64,000 nt of DNA from Croceivirga lutea (GTDB lineage Bacteria > Bacteroidota > Bacteroidia > Flavobacteriales > Flavobacteriaceae): the NCBI RefSeq assembly GCF_014235875.1, contig NZ_JACJUK010000002.1, positions 248,001-312,000 of the forward strand, read 5' to 3'. Every line of letters starts with the position of its first letter. Within the stretch, counting starts at the first letter, position 1. A program made the translations under genes and the position numbers. Under the pieces are notes generated by a model. It was not told where the DNA came from. It did no database searches and worked only from the letters and a program-made list of their open reading frames with translations. Below, piece by piece: positions 28,664 through 38,772 of this stretch.

Positions 28664-31600
28664 TTGCCAAGATTACTTAAAATAATAGTCAAATTGTTTA
28701 AAAACATCCTTTATTCAAATCATAAACTTACTTCAATTATTGCCTTACTAGCTATGCTAACACTTGGTTCATGCGCAACCTATACTATGCAGCAGAACAA
28801 AAAGCTTAAAACCAATACTTCAACCAACAAAAACATAAAACATAGTATTTATCTTACTGGAGGATACGGTGATGTTGCAGATAAAAAAGTACTATCGTTA
28901 TTAAAAGATGAACTCTCCAAAGCAAGTGAGAACGCTACTCTACTATTTACCGGAGATAATATTTCTAAACATCCTAAAAGTTGGGAGGAAGAAAAACAAC
29001 ATATTAATGCGCAACTAGAATTACGAAAAGCCTTTAAAGGGCAAACCATTTTTATGCCTGGTAATAATGAATGGGAAAGTTATAATGTAGATTTAATAGA
29101 ACATTCAGAAGAATATATAGACGATTTAGATAATGAGAATGTAGAATTTTATCCTGAAAATGGTTGCCCAATTGAACACCAAGTCATTAATGAAGATTTG
29201 GATTTGATACTGGTGGATTCTAAATGGTTTATTGCTAACTGGTCTAGAATCGAAAATATAAATAAGTATTGTACAGATATTATTACTAGAAGGCGCTTTC
29301 TTGAAGAGTTGGAAGGATATATTAGTGACGGGCAAAACAAAAATATAATTATTGCCATGCACCACCCCATTTTTAGTAATGGTAAGTTCGCTGGTAATGA
29401 AACCTTGGCTAATCACTTAACCCCTCTACCCGTTGTTGGAACTATACTCAACTTAATTGAAGATTTAGGAGCATTCGACCCCGCTAGATTAGAATCTAGA
29501 CGCTATAATTATTTACGTATTATGGTTGCTGCTTTGGCACAAAAATCTGATAGAATAACAGTAGTTTCTGGTCATGAAGAAAGCCTTCAATACCTAAAAA
29601 GTGAAAATACACACCAAATAATTTCTGGCTCTCTAGCAAATAAAACCGCAACACATTTAAACACAGAACGAATATCAACTATTGGAGGACAGTTAAAGTA
29701 TGATGGGCAATTTACTTTTGGTTCTAAAGGTTTTGCCAAATTAGATTATTTTGATGACGGGTCTTCTCAGGTAACTTTTTTTGATGAAAATGGTGAAACA
29801 CACACCATGCCTGTTCTAGAAAAATTACCAAAACTAGAACCTAATAAGGCGTATCCAAAATTTGAAGCTGGATATAAAACTACTACCATATTAGAACCTG
29901 AGGAAACTAAAAGAACCAGATTCTACAAAACCATGTGGGGCGAACGTTATAGAGACTATTTTAGTAAAGAGGTAACTGCACCAATAGTTAAACTAGATAC
30001 ACTTTATGGTGGGTTAAAAGTGACTAAAAAAGGAGGTGGCCATCAATCGTATTCCATACGCCTAGAAGATGAAAATGGTAGAGAATATGCTATGCGGTCT
30101 TTACGTAAAGACGCTATTAAATTCTTAAAATTTAAAATACCCGGTGTTGCCTTTAATGAAGAAAACTACGAAGGCTCTTTACCAGAAGACATAATTTCTG
30201 ACTTTTTCTCAACGGCTCATCCTTTTATGCAGTTAGCTATAAGCCCAATGGCCAGAGCCGTTGAAGTAAATCATTCACAACCAGATTTATTCTATGTACC
30301 TAAACAAGATGCCTTAGGTTTTTTAAATTCAGAATTCGGAGATGAACTCTATTTTATAGAAGAAAGACCATCTGATGAACAATTGTATTATAAAGGATAT
30401 AGAAAAGCCATTGATGAAAAGGGTAGAATAGACGAGTTTGAGAGTACTACAGATATGCTAGAAAAAATCAAGGAAGATGAAGAGTTTTCTGTAGATGAAG
30501 AAAGTTTTATACGCGCTCGCGTTTTTGATATGTTAATTGGCGATTGGGACCGTCACCAAGACCAATGGCGATGGGTAGAATTTGAAATTAATGATGACAA
30601 AAAAACATTTTACCCCGTACCTAGAGATAGAGATAATGCATTTCCAAAATTTGATTCGTTTTTAATGAAACTTGCAAAAGTTTTTATTCCAGAAACAAGA
30701 CGATTTCAATCTTTTAAAGATTCTTATAGCAGCGTTAAATGGTTAAACAATGGTGGTAATAAATTAGACCGTGCTGTTTTGGTAAAGCTTCCTCCAAAAG
30801 CTTGGGAACAACAAGCCAAATTCATTCAAGATAAGCTAAGTAAAGAGATTATTGATGCTGCATTTAATAGATTACCAAAAGAGGTTCAGGACCAAACTTT
30901 AACGCAAATCAAACAAACTCTAATAAATCGACTAGAAACCTTACCTGAGCAGGCAAAAAAATATGGGGAAAGTTTAGCTAAAATGGTAGCAATTCACGGT
31001 ACCGAAAAAGATGATGTATTTGATATAATTCACTTAAAAGATGGAAAAACCAAAGTGAGTGTAAGAAGACTTCTGAGTAATGAAAAAAATGAACTTATCT
31101 ATGAACGAACCTTTGATGCTGAATTAACTAAAGAATTATGGATTTATGGTTTAGGAGATAATGATGTTTTTAAAGTTGAACAACAAAGTAACCCAAAAAT
31201 ATTAGTTCGACTAATTGGTGGTTACGGTCAAGACAGCTACCAGATTGCAAACACCAAAAAAACTAGAGTCTACGATTGGAAACATGAAAAAGCCATTTTT
31301 GAAAACAAAAAGCCCATTACACAGCTTACCGATGTTTATAAAACCAATACATATCACTGGCGATATTTTGAAGAAAACAATAATATTTTAAGACCAAATA
31401 TTGGTTTTAGAACAGATGATGGTTTCTATTTAGGTGCTACAAACATTTATAGAAATAATGGTTTTAATATGAACGATTTTCGTCAGAAACATACTTTGGC
31501 GGCCAATTATTACTTTAAATTTTCTGCTGTAGAATTAAAATACCAAAGCATTTTTGCCAATATTTTTCCGAAATGGAATTTTGAAATTGATGGGTATTTT

Positions 31601-32401
31601 ACCTCTGACCGTTACTCTACTAACTTTTTTGGCTTTGGTAATGAAACTCCAAACTTAGAAGACCAGTTGGGTAGAGATTTTTATCGTTCTCGATTACAAC
31701 AAATTAAACTAAAAGCTGGTATTGCCTACCATACGTTAAAGATTAAGGCACTTTACGAATCTTTTAAAACCAAGGAAATTGACTCCCGTTTTTTCACTCC
31801 CTCTAACATCAATACCAATGCATTTGATTTACAACATTACGTAGGTGGAGAAACCAGTCTTTTCTACTACAACCAAAACGCAAATGATTTTCCAACAAAA
31901 TCAATTTATTTTGGGTTAACCGGTGGTTACAAACTCAATCCATCAATAAGTGAAAATAGGTTTGGTTATGTTAGTTTTAATACAAAAATTACTCACAAGG
32001 TAATTCCATCAGGTAAATTGGTATTAAGTACTAAAGCCGAAGTTAAGACCAATATTGGCAACAATTATTTCTTTTACCATGCGCCTTCTTTAGGCGGTAA
32101 TAACGGTTTACGAGGATTTAGAGATGAGCGCTTTTCTGGTAAAACTTATTTTTATCAAACCTCAGATTTAAGATTATTGGTCAAAAGATATGCAACTGCT
32201 GTAACTCCAATAACTATAGGAATTTATGGAGGATTTGATTATGGTAGAGTTTGGCAGCCAGGAGAAGATTCTACTAAATGGCACACCTCTCAAGGTTTAG
32301 GTATTTGGGTAGGTAGTTTAAATTTTATAACAGCAAGTGCAGGATTTTTTAATTCTTCTGATGGTAACATTATTCAAGTAGGCTTAGGTTTTGATTTTTG
32401 A
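28664..32401 (+). CDS. Metallophosphoesterase-like (degenerate) - kinase-like segment - Omp85 barrel fusion, paralogue
   Basis: 1245 residues if read from the TTG at 28664, which directly follows an in-frame stop; no ATG precedes the signal peptide, so the start is TTG (28664 or 28694). Lipobox Cys37 (LTLGSC). It is full-length kin of the protein at 19544-23257, but the phosphoesterase ligands are lost: GDAG becomes GGYG (66-69), GDNIY becomes GDNIS, GNHD becomes GNNE (133-136), GHEH becomes GHEE (303-306); only HH (233-234) stays. In contrast the middle segment keeps GGGHQS (457-462), AMRSLRK (476-482), GDWDRHQDQW (626-635) and RDRD (654-657). The barrel ends in DF and keeps NNGLRGFR. I infer an outer-membrane protein with a non-catalytic phosphoesterase domain. 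Confidence 0.82.
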   Translation: MPRLLKIIVKLFKNILYSNHKLTSIIALLAMLTLGSCATYTMQQNKKLKTNTSTNKNIKHSIYLTGGYGDVADKKVLSLLKDELSKASENATLLFTGDNISKHPKSWEEEKQHINAQLELRKAFKGQTIFMPGNNEWESYNVDLIEHSEEYIDDLDNENVEFYPENGCPIEHQVINEDLDLILVDSKWFIANWSRIENINKYCTDIITRRRFLEELEGYISDGQNKNIIIAMHHPIFSNGKFAGNETLANHLTPLPVVGTILNLIEDLGAFDPARLESRRYNYLRIMVAALAQKSDRITVVSGHEESLQYLKSENTHQIISGSLANKTATHLNTERISTIGGQLKYDGQFTFGSKGFAKLDYFDDGSSQVTFFDENGETHTMPVLEKLPKLEPNKAYPKFEAGYKTTTILEPEETKRTRFYKTMWGERYRDYFSKEVTAPIVKLDTLYGGLKVTKKGGGHQSYSIRLEDENGREYAMRSLRKDAIKFLKFKIPGVAFNEENYEGSLPEDIISDFFSTAHPFMQLAISPMARAVEVNHSQPDLFYVPKQDALGFLNSEFGDELYFIEERPSDEQLYYKGYRKAIDEKGRIDEFESTTDMLEKIKEDEEFSVDEESFIRARVFDMLIGDWDRHQDQWRWVEFEINDDKKTFYPVPRDRDNAFPKFDSFLMKLAKVFIPETRRFQSFKDSYSSVKWLNNGGNKLDRAVLVKLPPKAWEQQAKFIQDKLSKEIIDAAFNRLPKEVQDQTLTQIKQTLINRLETLPEQAKKYGESLAKMVAIHGTEKDDVFDIIHLKDGKTKVSVRRLLSNEKNELIYERTFDAELTKELWIYGLGDNDVFKVEQQSNPKILVRLIGGYGQDSYQIANTKKTRVYDWKHEKAIFENKKPITQLTDVYKTNTYHWRYFEENNNILRPNIGFRTDDGFYLGATNIYRNNGFNMNDFRQKHTLAANYYFKFSAVELKYQSIFANIFPKWNFEIDGYFTSDRYSTNFFGFGNETPNLEDQLGRDFYRSRLQQIKLKAGIAYHTLKIKALYESFKTKEIDSRFFTPSNINTNAFDLQHYVGGETSLFYYNQNANDFPTKSIYFGLTGGYKLNPSISENRFGYVSFNTKITHKVIPSGKLVLSTKAEVKTNIGNNYFFYHAPSLGGNNGLRGFRDERFSGKTYFYQTSDLRLLVKRYATAVTPITIGIYGGFDYGRVWQPGEDSTKWHTSQGLGIWVGSLNFITASAGFFNSSDGNIIQVGLGFDF

Positions 32402-32528
32402 TAAAAAAATCTCTTTGCTATTCAACAGAAATCCCAATTCATCGAATTAATATCAAGTTTAACAGGCTTTTATAGGAAAAATGGCGTGGTCTTTGTTAAC
32501 TTTAGTTTAGAGTAACGACTCATATGCT

Positions 32529-33167
32529 ATGAAAAAACTGTGGTTCTTAGTTTTTCTGCTTGTAGGATGTTCTGCTTTTGCTCAAGGCGGAGATATACCT
32601 ACAACAAAGCCTTTAAAAATTGGTCCAAACAATAATTTAGATGCAAAGGCCAGTAATCAAGGCTCAGTTTTACGCATGCCTACCATGTTTGACCAAGACA
32701 GTTTTAAAGAGGATAACACACCTAACATTCAAATGTTACCAGAAAATGAATTGGTTCAAGCGGGGCACGATATGAAGATAGAACCAAAATTTCTTGCCAA
32801 AAAAGAGAAGGAATCTACTCAACATTTTGGAGACCAATACCTTGGTGACTTTTCTACCAAAGCCGCTTTTGTTGGTGTTGTAGCTCGTGACCATGAATAT
32901 GTAGATGGTGACCGTGTTAAAATTTATCTGAATGGAGAAGTAGTGGAATACAATCTAATGCTTGCCGGTACATTTAAAGGCATAAATATTGACCTGGTAA
33001 AAGGTTTTAACCGCATTGATTTTGAAGCACTAAATCAAGGTTCATCAGGGCCTAATACCGCCCAGATAGTGGTTACAGATTCTGAAGGAAATATAATTCA
33101 TAATAACCGTTGGAATCTTTCAACGGGTTCTAAAGCAAGTCTTATTGTTGTACGTGAAGAGGAGTAA
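32529..33167 (+). CDS. Secreted protein of unknown function
   Basis: 212 residues with an N-terminal signal peptide; cleavage after Ala-Phe-Ala (about residue 19) fits better than a lipobox at Cys14. The middle is polar and low in recognisable motifs; the last about 95 residues look like a beta-sandwich (VGVVARDHEYVDGDRVKIYL, FKGINIDLVKGFNRIDFEAL, AQIVVTDSEGNIIHNNRW). I do not recognise a named family. It stands alone, 127 bp after the Omp85 fusion gene, and ends 5 nt from the convergent acylase gene. Confidence 0.6.
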   Translation: MKKLWFLVFLLVGCSAFAQGGDIPTTKPLKIGPNNNLDAKASNQGSVLRMPTMFDQDSFKEDNTPNIQMLPENELVQAGHDMKIEPKFLAKKEKESTQHFGDQYLGDFSTKAAFVGVVARDHEYVDGDRVKIYLNGEVVEYNLMLAGTFKGINIDLVKGFNRIDFEALNQGSSGPNTAQIVVTDSEGNIIHNNRWNLSTGSKASLIVVREEE

Positions 33168-33172
33168 GTAAT

Positions 33173-35350
33173 TTAGTCCCCTGGCTTGTATGTGCGTTGC
33201 GCTCTTTGTAAAACTTCTTCTTTATAATAAGCTACCGTTTTCCAATCTTGATTAATATAGCGTTGTGTTTGGTCATCAAAATGAGGTGATTTTGGGTCTC
33301 CACTTTGTCCACCCGCCAAAATAGATTTGGCTTTTACTTTATCTCCAAATTCAACCACTGCAGCAAAACTATTACCTCTAGTACCGTATATTTTTCGGGT
33401 ATTATTATTGTAACGTGCACCATAAGCTGCTAGCGCGCCCCATCTTCCACTAGCAAAACCAACGGCCTCACTTGGCTTGTCATCATCAAATGCTTGTTTA
33501 ATGGCACCATTCAATCGTTGGTAACGGTTAACTTCTCCCCATGGAATTTCCCAAGTTCCAAAATCATTATCTAGTTGGTCAACAGTAGCTTCAAATAATT
33601 CTAATTGTTTACTAGCAGGTACAAAGGTGGAAAACTGTTCAAATAATTCCATTGGTGATTTAGGTCTTTGAATCTCTCCAGAATACCCATACTCCATACA
33701 TTTTGTGCCATAATAATGTGCTAAAGTCATAGCAATAGCGTCTTTAGATGTGTTATAATCCCAATTTTTAAGTACTGTTATTGCTTGTTCTAGATTAGGA
33801 GATGGCAAAGCTTCATAAGCATTTACTAATTGTGGCAATAAGACCTTAAAAGCAGGTAGGTAAGGGTCATGAGCTAATTTTATTAAACTATCAATGGTGT
33901 AACCCTTTCTATCTTTTAAAAGTTCAATGGCATGAACTCCTCTAAAATTTTCTTGGTCTCTAGACATATATTTAGGATAATCGTTGCGTTTTGGACTATC
34001 ATCTAAAGCGGCCGTGTATGGTGTAGAGTTGCAGTTTTGAATCCAGCCTGTAGCCGGATTTTTAATTAAAATATTCTCGGTAACCGTATGCAAACCCTTC
34101 CAATCTGTTTTAGGGTTGCTACCATCAACCGGATTGGTATAATCAAAAATGGTATCTCTTCTGGGTACAAAATTACCATGGTAGTACGCAATATTACCTT
34201 CCGCATCGGCATATACCGTATTATTAGAGGAATTGGTTCTAATATCCATCATTTTTCTAAACCCATTATATCCATCTTGTTTGGTTCTCACATACGATTG
34301 TTCCAAAGCCTTTACAGGTTCCCACATCATGGCAGAAGCTGTCCAGTAACCATTTTCTACATGGGTTATTGGTCCATGATGGGTTCTATAAACAGGAAAT
34401 TCTTTTTCCGCTAGCTCCAACCCATCTTTATACTTTAAGGTAACCATCATTGAGTCTACCGGTCTTAATTCTTCGCCATATTGATATAAAAGTTGGCCTT
34501 CATCCTTTACAATAGTTTCCATAAACTCATCCATAACATCTGTATAGGTGCTTGTATGCATCCAGCCTGTTTTCTCGTTAAATCCTTGGTAAACAAAGAA
34601 CTGACCCCAGGTTACCGCGCCATAAGCATTTAGACCTTCTTCAGAAACAACATGAACTTCTCCCCTGAAATAAAAAGAGGTATGCGGATTAATAAGCAAC
34701 ATGGCGTTACCACTTTGGGTTAAGTCACCAGAAATAGCAATACCATTAGAACCAGCAGGTTCTGCCATTTCTTCCATTTTTTTTATTTGATATTCTTCTA
34801 AAGCTGGTAATTCTAATCCACTCTCGTAAAAAGCTTTTATCTTATTTATAGAAATTCTTTCGATATCTCCACCAATACTTCCTTCACTAAAATACATAGG
34901 CATCCAAGGTTCAAAGCGTGTTAGTAATTTAGGTTGAACTTCTGGGTGTGTATGTAAATAGTAATTAATGCCGTCAGCAAATGCAACGCATAACTTTTGA
35001 AGCCAATCTGGAGCACTTTTGTATTTTTCTTTGGCTTCTTCTTCGGTCATAAATAAATTAGCTCGCAAATCACTATACAAGGCTTCCTCTCCTTCAACCT
35101 CCGCTAATCTGCCAGTTGCCCAAATATAATTTTGTTCTACTCTGTTAAAATCGTCCTCGCATTGTGCGTATAATAATCCAAAGACAGCATCTGCATCAGT
35201 TTTTCCATAAATATGAGGTACGCCAAAATCATCTCTTATGATGGTAATATTTTCAGCTTGGGCTTCCCAATTAGCAACTTCAGCAGAAACTTTTTCTTCA
35301 GTTTTACAGGCTGTAACTACTAAAAACAAACAAAAGAGTACTTTTTTCAT
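33173..35350 (-). CDS. Penicillin-acylase-family Ntn hydrolase (lipoprotein)
   Basis: 725 residues with a lipoprotein signal (VVTAC, Cys15). The N-terminal A-chain region carries IIRDDFGVPHIYGKT and GLLYAQCEDDFNRVEQN. The autoprocessing site is visible as AGSN with the nucleophile Ser201 that becomes the B-chain N-terminus; INPHTSFYFRGEVH and GFNEKTGWMHTSTYTD follow, as in aculeacin-type and acyl-homoserine-lactone acylases. Family members hydrolyse amide bonds of acylated amines; the substrate here is unknown. Unlike many penicillin acylases it has a lipid anchor, so it acts in the periplasm or on the surface. The gene stands alone, convergent with a secreted-protein gene and divergent from the ABC exporter. 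Confidence 0.9.
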   Translation of the reverse strand: MKKVLFCLFLVVTACKTEEKVSAEVANWEAQAENITIIRDDFGVPHIYGKTDADAVFGLLYAQCEDDFNRVEQNYIWATGRLAEVEGEEALYSDLRANLFMTEEEAKEKYKSAPDWLQKLCVAFADGINYYLHTHPEVQPKLLTRFEPWMPMYFSEGSIGGDIERISINKIKAFYESGLELPALEEYQIKKMEEMAEPAGSNGIAISGDLTQSGNAMLLINPHTSFYFRGEVHVVSEEGLNAYGAVTWGQFFVYQGFNEKTGWMHTSTYTDVMDEFMETIVKDEGQLLYQYGEELRPVDSMMVTLKYKDGLELAEKEFPVYRTHHGPITHVENGYWTASAMMWEPVKALEQSYVRTKQDGYNGFRKMMDIRTNSSNNTVYADAEGNIAYYHGNFVPRRDTIFDYTNPVDGSNPKTDWKGLHTVTENILIKNPATGWIQNCNSTPYTAALDDSPKRNDYPKYMSRDQENFRGVHAIELLKDRKGYTIDSLIKLAHDPYLPAFKVLLPQLVNAYEALPSPNLEQAITVLKNWDYNTSKDAIAMTLAHYYGTKCMEYGYSGEIQRPKSPMELFEQFSTFVPASKQLELFEATVDQLDNDFGTWEIPWGEVNRYQRLNGAIKQAFDDDKPSEAVGFASGRWGALAAYGARYNNNTRKIYGTRGNSFAAVVEFGDKVKAKSILAGGQSGDPKSPHFDDQTQRYINQDWKTVAYYKEEVLQRAQRTYKPGD

Positions 35351-35481
35351 AAGAGTTAGTTGAATGTGTTTTTAAAGATAACCACTACATAGTCATTTAA
35401 AAAATATAAGCGTAGGCAAAAGCTTACAATGAGCAGTGTTTTGAAGTATTTAAATTACCTTGCACCTTTTTCTTATAACAC

Positions 35482-37221
35482 ATGGCAGACAAAAAAGTTA
35501 GTATACTTAAAGCATTCAAAACCATAATTTGGCCAAGAAGAAAACTAGTGCTCTTAGGGCTTTTGTTAATCATTATTAGTAAGGCTGCTAGTTTTGTTGC
35601 GCCAGTATCACTTCGGTATTTTTTAGATGATATAGTACCAAACAAGAATTATGAGCTTCTAAAAATTTTAGTTACCGTAGTTATTCTTGCTTTTTTAGTA
35701 CAAGCGGTAATGTCTTTTTTATTGACAAAAGTATTAAGCATTCAGGCACAATACATGATATCAGAATTAAGAGCTCAGGTTCAGAAACAAGTACTTTCAC
35801 TCCCTATTCAATTTTTTGACAACACCAAGTCTGGGGCTTTGGTTTCTAGAATTATGAGTGATGTTGAAGGTGTTCGAAACTTAATTGGAACAGGCTTGGT
35901 ACAGTTAGTTGGTGGAACCATTACTGCTGTTGTTTCGTTAATTCTTCTCATTAGAATTAGCCCAAGTATGACCTTGCTCACATTTATCCCTTTAATGGTT
36001 TTTGCAGTAATTGCACTTAAAGCATTTAAAATAATTAGACCCGTTTTTAGAGATAGAGGTAAGATTAATGCCGAAGTTAAAGGTAGATTAACAGAAACTC
36101 TTGGCGGTATACGTGTAATAAAAGGGTTTAATGCTGAAGAACAAGAAGCACAAGTTTTTGAGGTTGGTGTAGAACGTTTATATAAAAACGTAAAAAAAAG
36201 TCTTACCGCAACCGCAGTAATGACAAGCTCATCAACTTTTTTACTAGGCTTGGCTACTACAGGAATTATGATGGGATATGGTGGTTACAAAATGATGCAA
36301 GGCGAAATAACCACTGGCGAATATTTTGAGTTTACATTTTTACTTGCACTAATGGTGGCTCCTATTGTGCAAATGAGTAATATTGGAAGTCAACTTACCG
36401 AAGCGCTTGCAGGCCTCGACCGCACAGAAGAGTTAATGAACGAGATGGCCGAGGCAGATGATGCCAATAGAACCATTACGCTCCATAACATTAAAGGAAA
36501 TATGGTGTTTACCAATGTTTCTTTTGCTTATGAAGAAGATAAAGAGGTGCTTCATAATATTAGTTTTGAGGCAAACTCAGGAGAAGTTATTGCCCTTGTT
36601 GGTAGTTCTGGTTCTGGTAAATCTACTATCGCTGGCTTGGCAGCTACGTTTTTAAATCCTGACGATGGCACAATCACTATTGATGGTCATGACTTGAGCC
36701 AAGTCAACCTTAAAAGTTTTAGACAATTTTTAGGAGTGGTATTGCAAGACGACTTTTTATTTGAAGGCAGCATACGTAATAATATTCTTTTTCCACGGCC
36801 CGATGCTACTGAAGAAGAATTACAAAGCGCAATTAAAGCTGCTTACGTAGATGAATTCACTGACCGTTTTGATGAAGGTTTAGACACCCTAATTGGTGAA
36901 CGTGGTATAAAACTATCTGGTGGCCAGCGACAACGTATTGCTATTGCAAGAGCGGTTTTAGCTGACCCAAGAATTTTAATCTTAGATGAAGCTACTTCTA
37001 ACTTAGATACCGAAAGCGAAGCGTTGATTCAAAAAAGTTTAGCTGAATTAACTAAAGGCAGAACCACTTTTGTTATTGCACACAGGTTAAGCACCATTAG
37101 AAAGGCAAATCTTATTCTTGTTCTGGAAAACGGGCATATTGTGGAACGGGGAACACATGACGAATTAATAGCTAAAGAAGGCCGGTATTATAATCTGTTT
37201 ACCTACCAAGCTAGAATTTAA
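35482..37221 (+). CDS. ABC-type exporter half-transporter (MsbA-like, fused permease and ATPase)
   Basis: 579 residues: six membrane helices in the first about 310 residues, then an ATPase with Walker A GSSGSGKST (374-382), signature LSGGQRQR (about 477-484), Walker B ILILDEATSNLD, and the switch AHRLSTIRKA. The domain order and length are typical of homodimeric type IV exporters that flip lipids or drugs. No specific substrate can be given; MsbA, multidrug or lipid export are all possible. The gene is monocistronic: it starts 131 bp from the divergent acylase gene and ends 13 bp from the convergent ferredoxin gene. Confidence 0.9.
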   Translation: MADKKVSILKAFKTIIWPRRKLVLLGLLLIIISKAASFVAPVSLRYFLDDIVPNKNYELLKILVTVVILAFLVQAVMSFLLTKVLSIQAQYMISELRAQVQKQVLSLPIQFFDNTKSGALVSRIMSDVEGVRNLIGTGLVQLVGGTITAVVSLILLIRISPSMTLLTFIPLMVFAVIALKAFKIIRPVFRDRGKINAEVKGRLTETLGGIRVIKGFNAEEQEAQVFEVGVERLYKNVKKSLTATAVMTSSSTFLLGLATTGIMMGYGGYKMMQGEITTGEYFEFTFLLALMVAPIVQMSNIGSQLTEALAGLDRTEELMNEMAEADDANRTITLHNIKGNMVFTNVSFAYEEDKEVLHNISFEANSGEVIALVGSSGSGKSTIAGLAATFLNPDDGTITIDGHDLSQVNLKSFRQFLGVVLQDDFLFEGSIRNNILFPRPDATEEELQSAIKAAYVDEFTDRFDEGLDTLIGERGIKLSGGQRQRIAIARAVLADPRILILDEATSNLDTESEALIQKSLAELTKGRTTFVIAHRLSTIRKANLILVLENGHIVERGTHDELIAKEGRYYNLFTYQARI

Positions 37222-37234
37222 AAAAGATAGTGCA

Positions 37235-37567
37235 TTATAGTTCTTCTGGAGCTAACTCTACTTCTAAACCATTCATTTCTGGAGCAATATGCAGCTGACA
37301 ACCTAGCCTACTATTGTCTTTTACATTAAAAGCCTCTGCTAACATGGCTTCTTCGTCATCTGATTTTTCAGGTAATTCATGAGATGATAATACATAACAT
37401 TGACATGAAGCACACATAGCCATACCACCACAAATACCAATAGTACCTTCTGGAGCCAGTTCATACGAACGTACCACCTCCATTAAGTTCATGTTCATAT
37501 CTGTTGGCGCATCAACTTCATGCTTTACGCCTTCTCTATCAATGATTGTAATTTTTATATCTGACAT
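37235..37567 (-). CDS. 2Fe-2S ferredoxin (adrenodoxin type)
   Basis: 110 residues. Four cluster-binding cysteines are visible: GICGGMAMCASCQCYV gives the C-x5-C-x2-C set and LGCQL gives the fourth. The sequence is of the vertebrate/bacterial adrenodoxin-like type. It lies 76 bp downstream of the ferredoxin-NADP reductase gene on the same strand, so reductase and carrier are likely co-expressed. In this setting it may feed electrons to Fe-S cluster assembly (Nfu and Mrp genes are next upstream), which is inference. Confidence 0.92.
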   Translation of the reverse strand: MSDIKITIIDREGVKHEVDAPTDMNMNLMEVVRSYELAPEGTIGICGGMAMCASCQCYVLSSHELPEKSDDEEAMLAEAFNVKDNSRLGCQLHIAPEMNGLEVELAPEEL

Positions 37568-37643
37568 ACCTTAAAATCGACTGCAAAAAAAAGAAGAAAC
37601 CTTTAAATAACCTACTATTTTAATAGGGTATTTAAAGTTTAAA

Positions 37644-38702
37644 TTACTCAATTGCTTTTACTACTGCCTTAGGGGCTTCCTTTTTACTGCCATCAAAACC
37701 TGTAACCCCACCAACGGTTGTATATTTCATTACATACTTCTTATCTGGATGAATAATTTGATAAGCACTTTGGCACATTAAAGTTGCTTCATGAAAACCA
37801 CATAAAATCAATTTTAATTTACCTGGGTAGGTATTTACATCACCTATTGCAAAAACACCAGGAATATTTGTTTGATAATCTAAAGTGTTATCTACTTTAA
37901 TGGCATTTTTTTCAATTTCTAAACCCCAATCTGCTAGCGGACCTAATTTTGGTGACAAACCAAAAAGTGGAATAAAATTATCAACAACGATTTGAGTTTC
38001 TTCTTCGGTAGTAGTTTTTTTAACGGTTACCGATGTTAAGATATCATCGCCATTTAAGGCAACCACTTCCGCTGGTGTAATAAGATTTACTTTACCTAAA
38101 TTCTTTAACTCTTGTACTTTTTCAACGGAGTCTAAGGCCCCTCTAAATTCGTTTCTGCGGTGAACTAAAGTAACCTCAGAAGCTACTTCTGCTAAGAAAA
38201 TAGTCCAGTCGAGTGCAGAATCTCCCCCACCTGCTATTAATACTTTTTTGTCACGATATACCTCTGGGTCTTTAATCATATACGCCACACCGTTATCTTC
38301 AAACTTTGCCAAGTTCTCCAATTGTGGTTTTCTAGGCTCAAAACTGCCTAAGCCCCCAGCAATAGCTACGATAGGCGCATGATGTTTTGTTCCTTTATTC
38401 GTAGTTACAATAAACGAACCGTCTGCTAACTTTTCTAACGTATCTGCGCGTTCACCTAAGGTAAACCCAGGTTGAAACGCCTTAATTTGTTCCATTAAAT
38501 TATTCACTAAATCTCCGGCTAAAACTTCTGGAAAACCAGGAATATCGTAAATGGGTTTCTTAGGATATATTTCTGCACATTGCCCACCTGGTTGTGGTAA
38601 GGCATCTATTAAATGGCACTTTAATTTTAATAAGCCGGCTTCAAAAACAGTAAAAAGACCTGTGGGGCCAGCGCCAATTATTAAGATATCTGTTTCAATC
38701 AT
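37644..38702 (-). CDS. Ferredoxin-NADP+ reductase, thioredoxin-reductase-like
   Basis: 352 residues. FAD-binding GAGPTGLF (10-17), the PGGQCAEIYPKKPIYDIPG motif typical of this class in place of the redox CxxC of thioredoxin reductase, NADP-binding AGGGDSALDW, and the second FAD motif FAIGDVNTYPGK are all present. The enzyme transfers electrons between NADPH and ferredoxin or flavodoxin. The 2Fe-2S ferredoxin gene directly downstream is the probable partner. An exact -7 promoter element lies 26 nt upstream. Confidence 0.9.
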   Translation of the reverse strand: MIETDILIIGAGPTGLFTVFEAGLLKLKCHLIDALPQPGGQCAEIYPKKPIYDIPGFPEVLAGDLVNNLMEQIKAFQPGFTLGERADTLEKLADGSFIVTTNKGTKHHAPIVAIAGGLGSFEPRKPQLENLAKFEDNGVAYMIKDPEVYRDKKVLIAGGGDSALDWTIFLAEVASEVTLVHRRNEFRGALDSVEKVQELKNLGKVNLITPAEVVALNGDDILTSVTVKKTTTEEETQIVVDNFIPLFGLSPKLGPLADWGLEIEKNAIKVDNTLDYQTNIPGVFAIGDVNTYPGKLKLILCGFHEATLMCQSAYQIIHPDKKYVMKYTTVGGVTGFDGSKKEAPKAVVKAIE

Positions 38703-38727
38703 TTTTTATTGAAGGTAATTTAATTAG

Positions 38728-38735
38728 CAAATCTA
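38728..38735 (-). promoter_or_regulatory. Bacteroidota -7 element for the ferredoxin-NADP reductase gene
   Basis: Minus-strand TAGATTTG matches the TAnnTTTG consensus exactly and ends 26 nt before the start codon. I see no clear -33 TTTG at the usual distance. Confidence 0.5.
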
Positions 38736-38772
38736 TAGTTCATGACTGTTCTATGTCATGATAAATGTCATA

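Noticed and set aside
34088-34414. 108-codon plus-strand frame inside the penicillin-acylase gene
   Set aside because: Antisense shadow; the acylase frame carries all family motifs in this interval.
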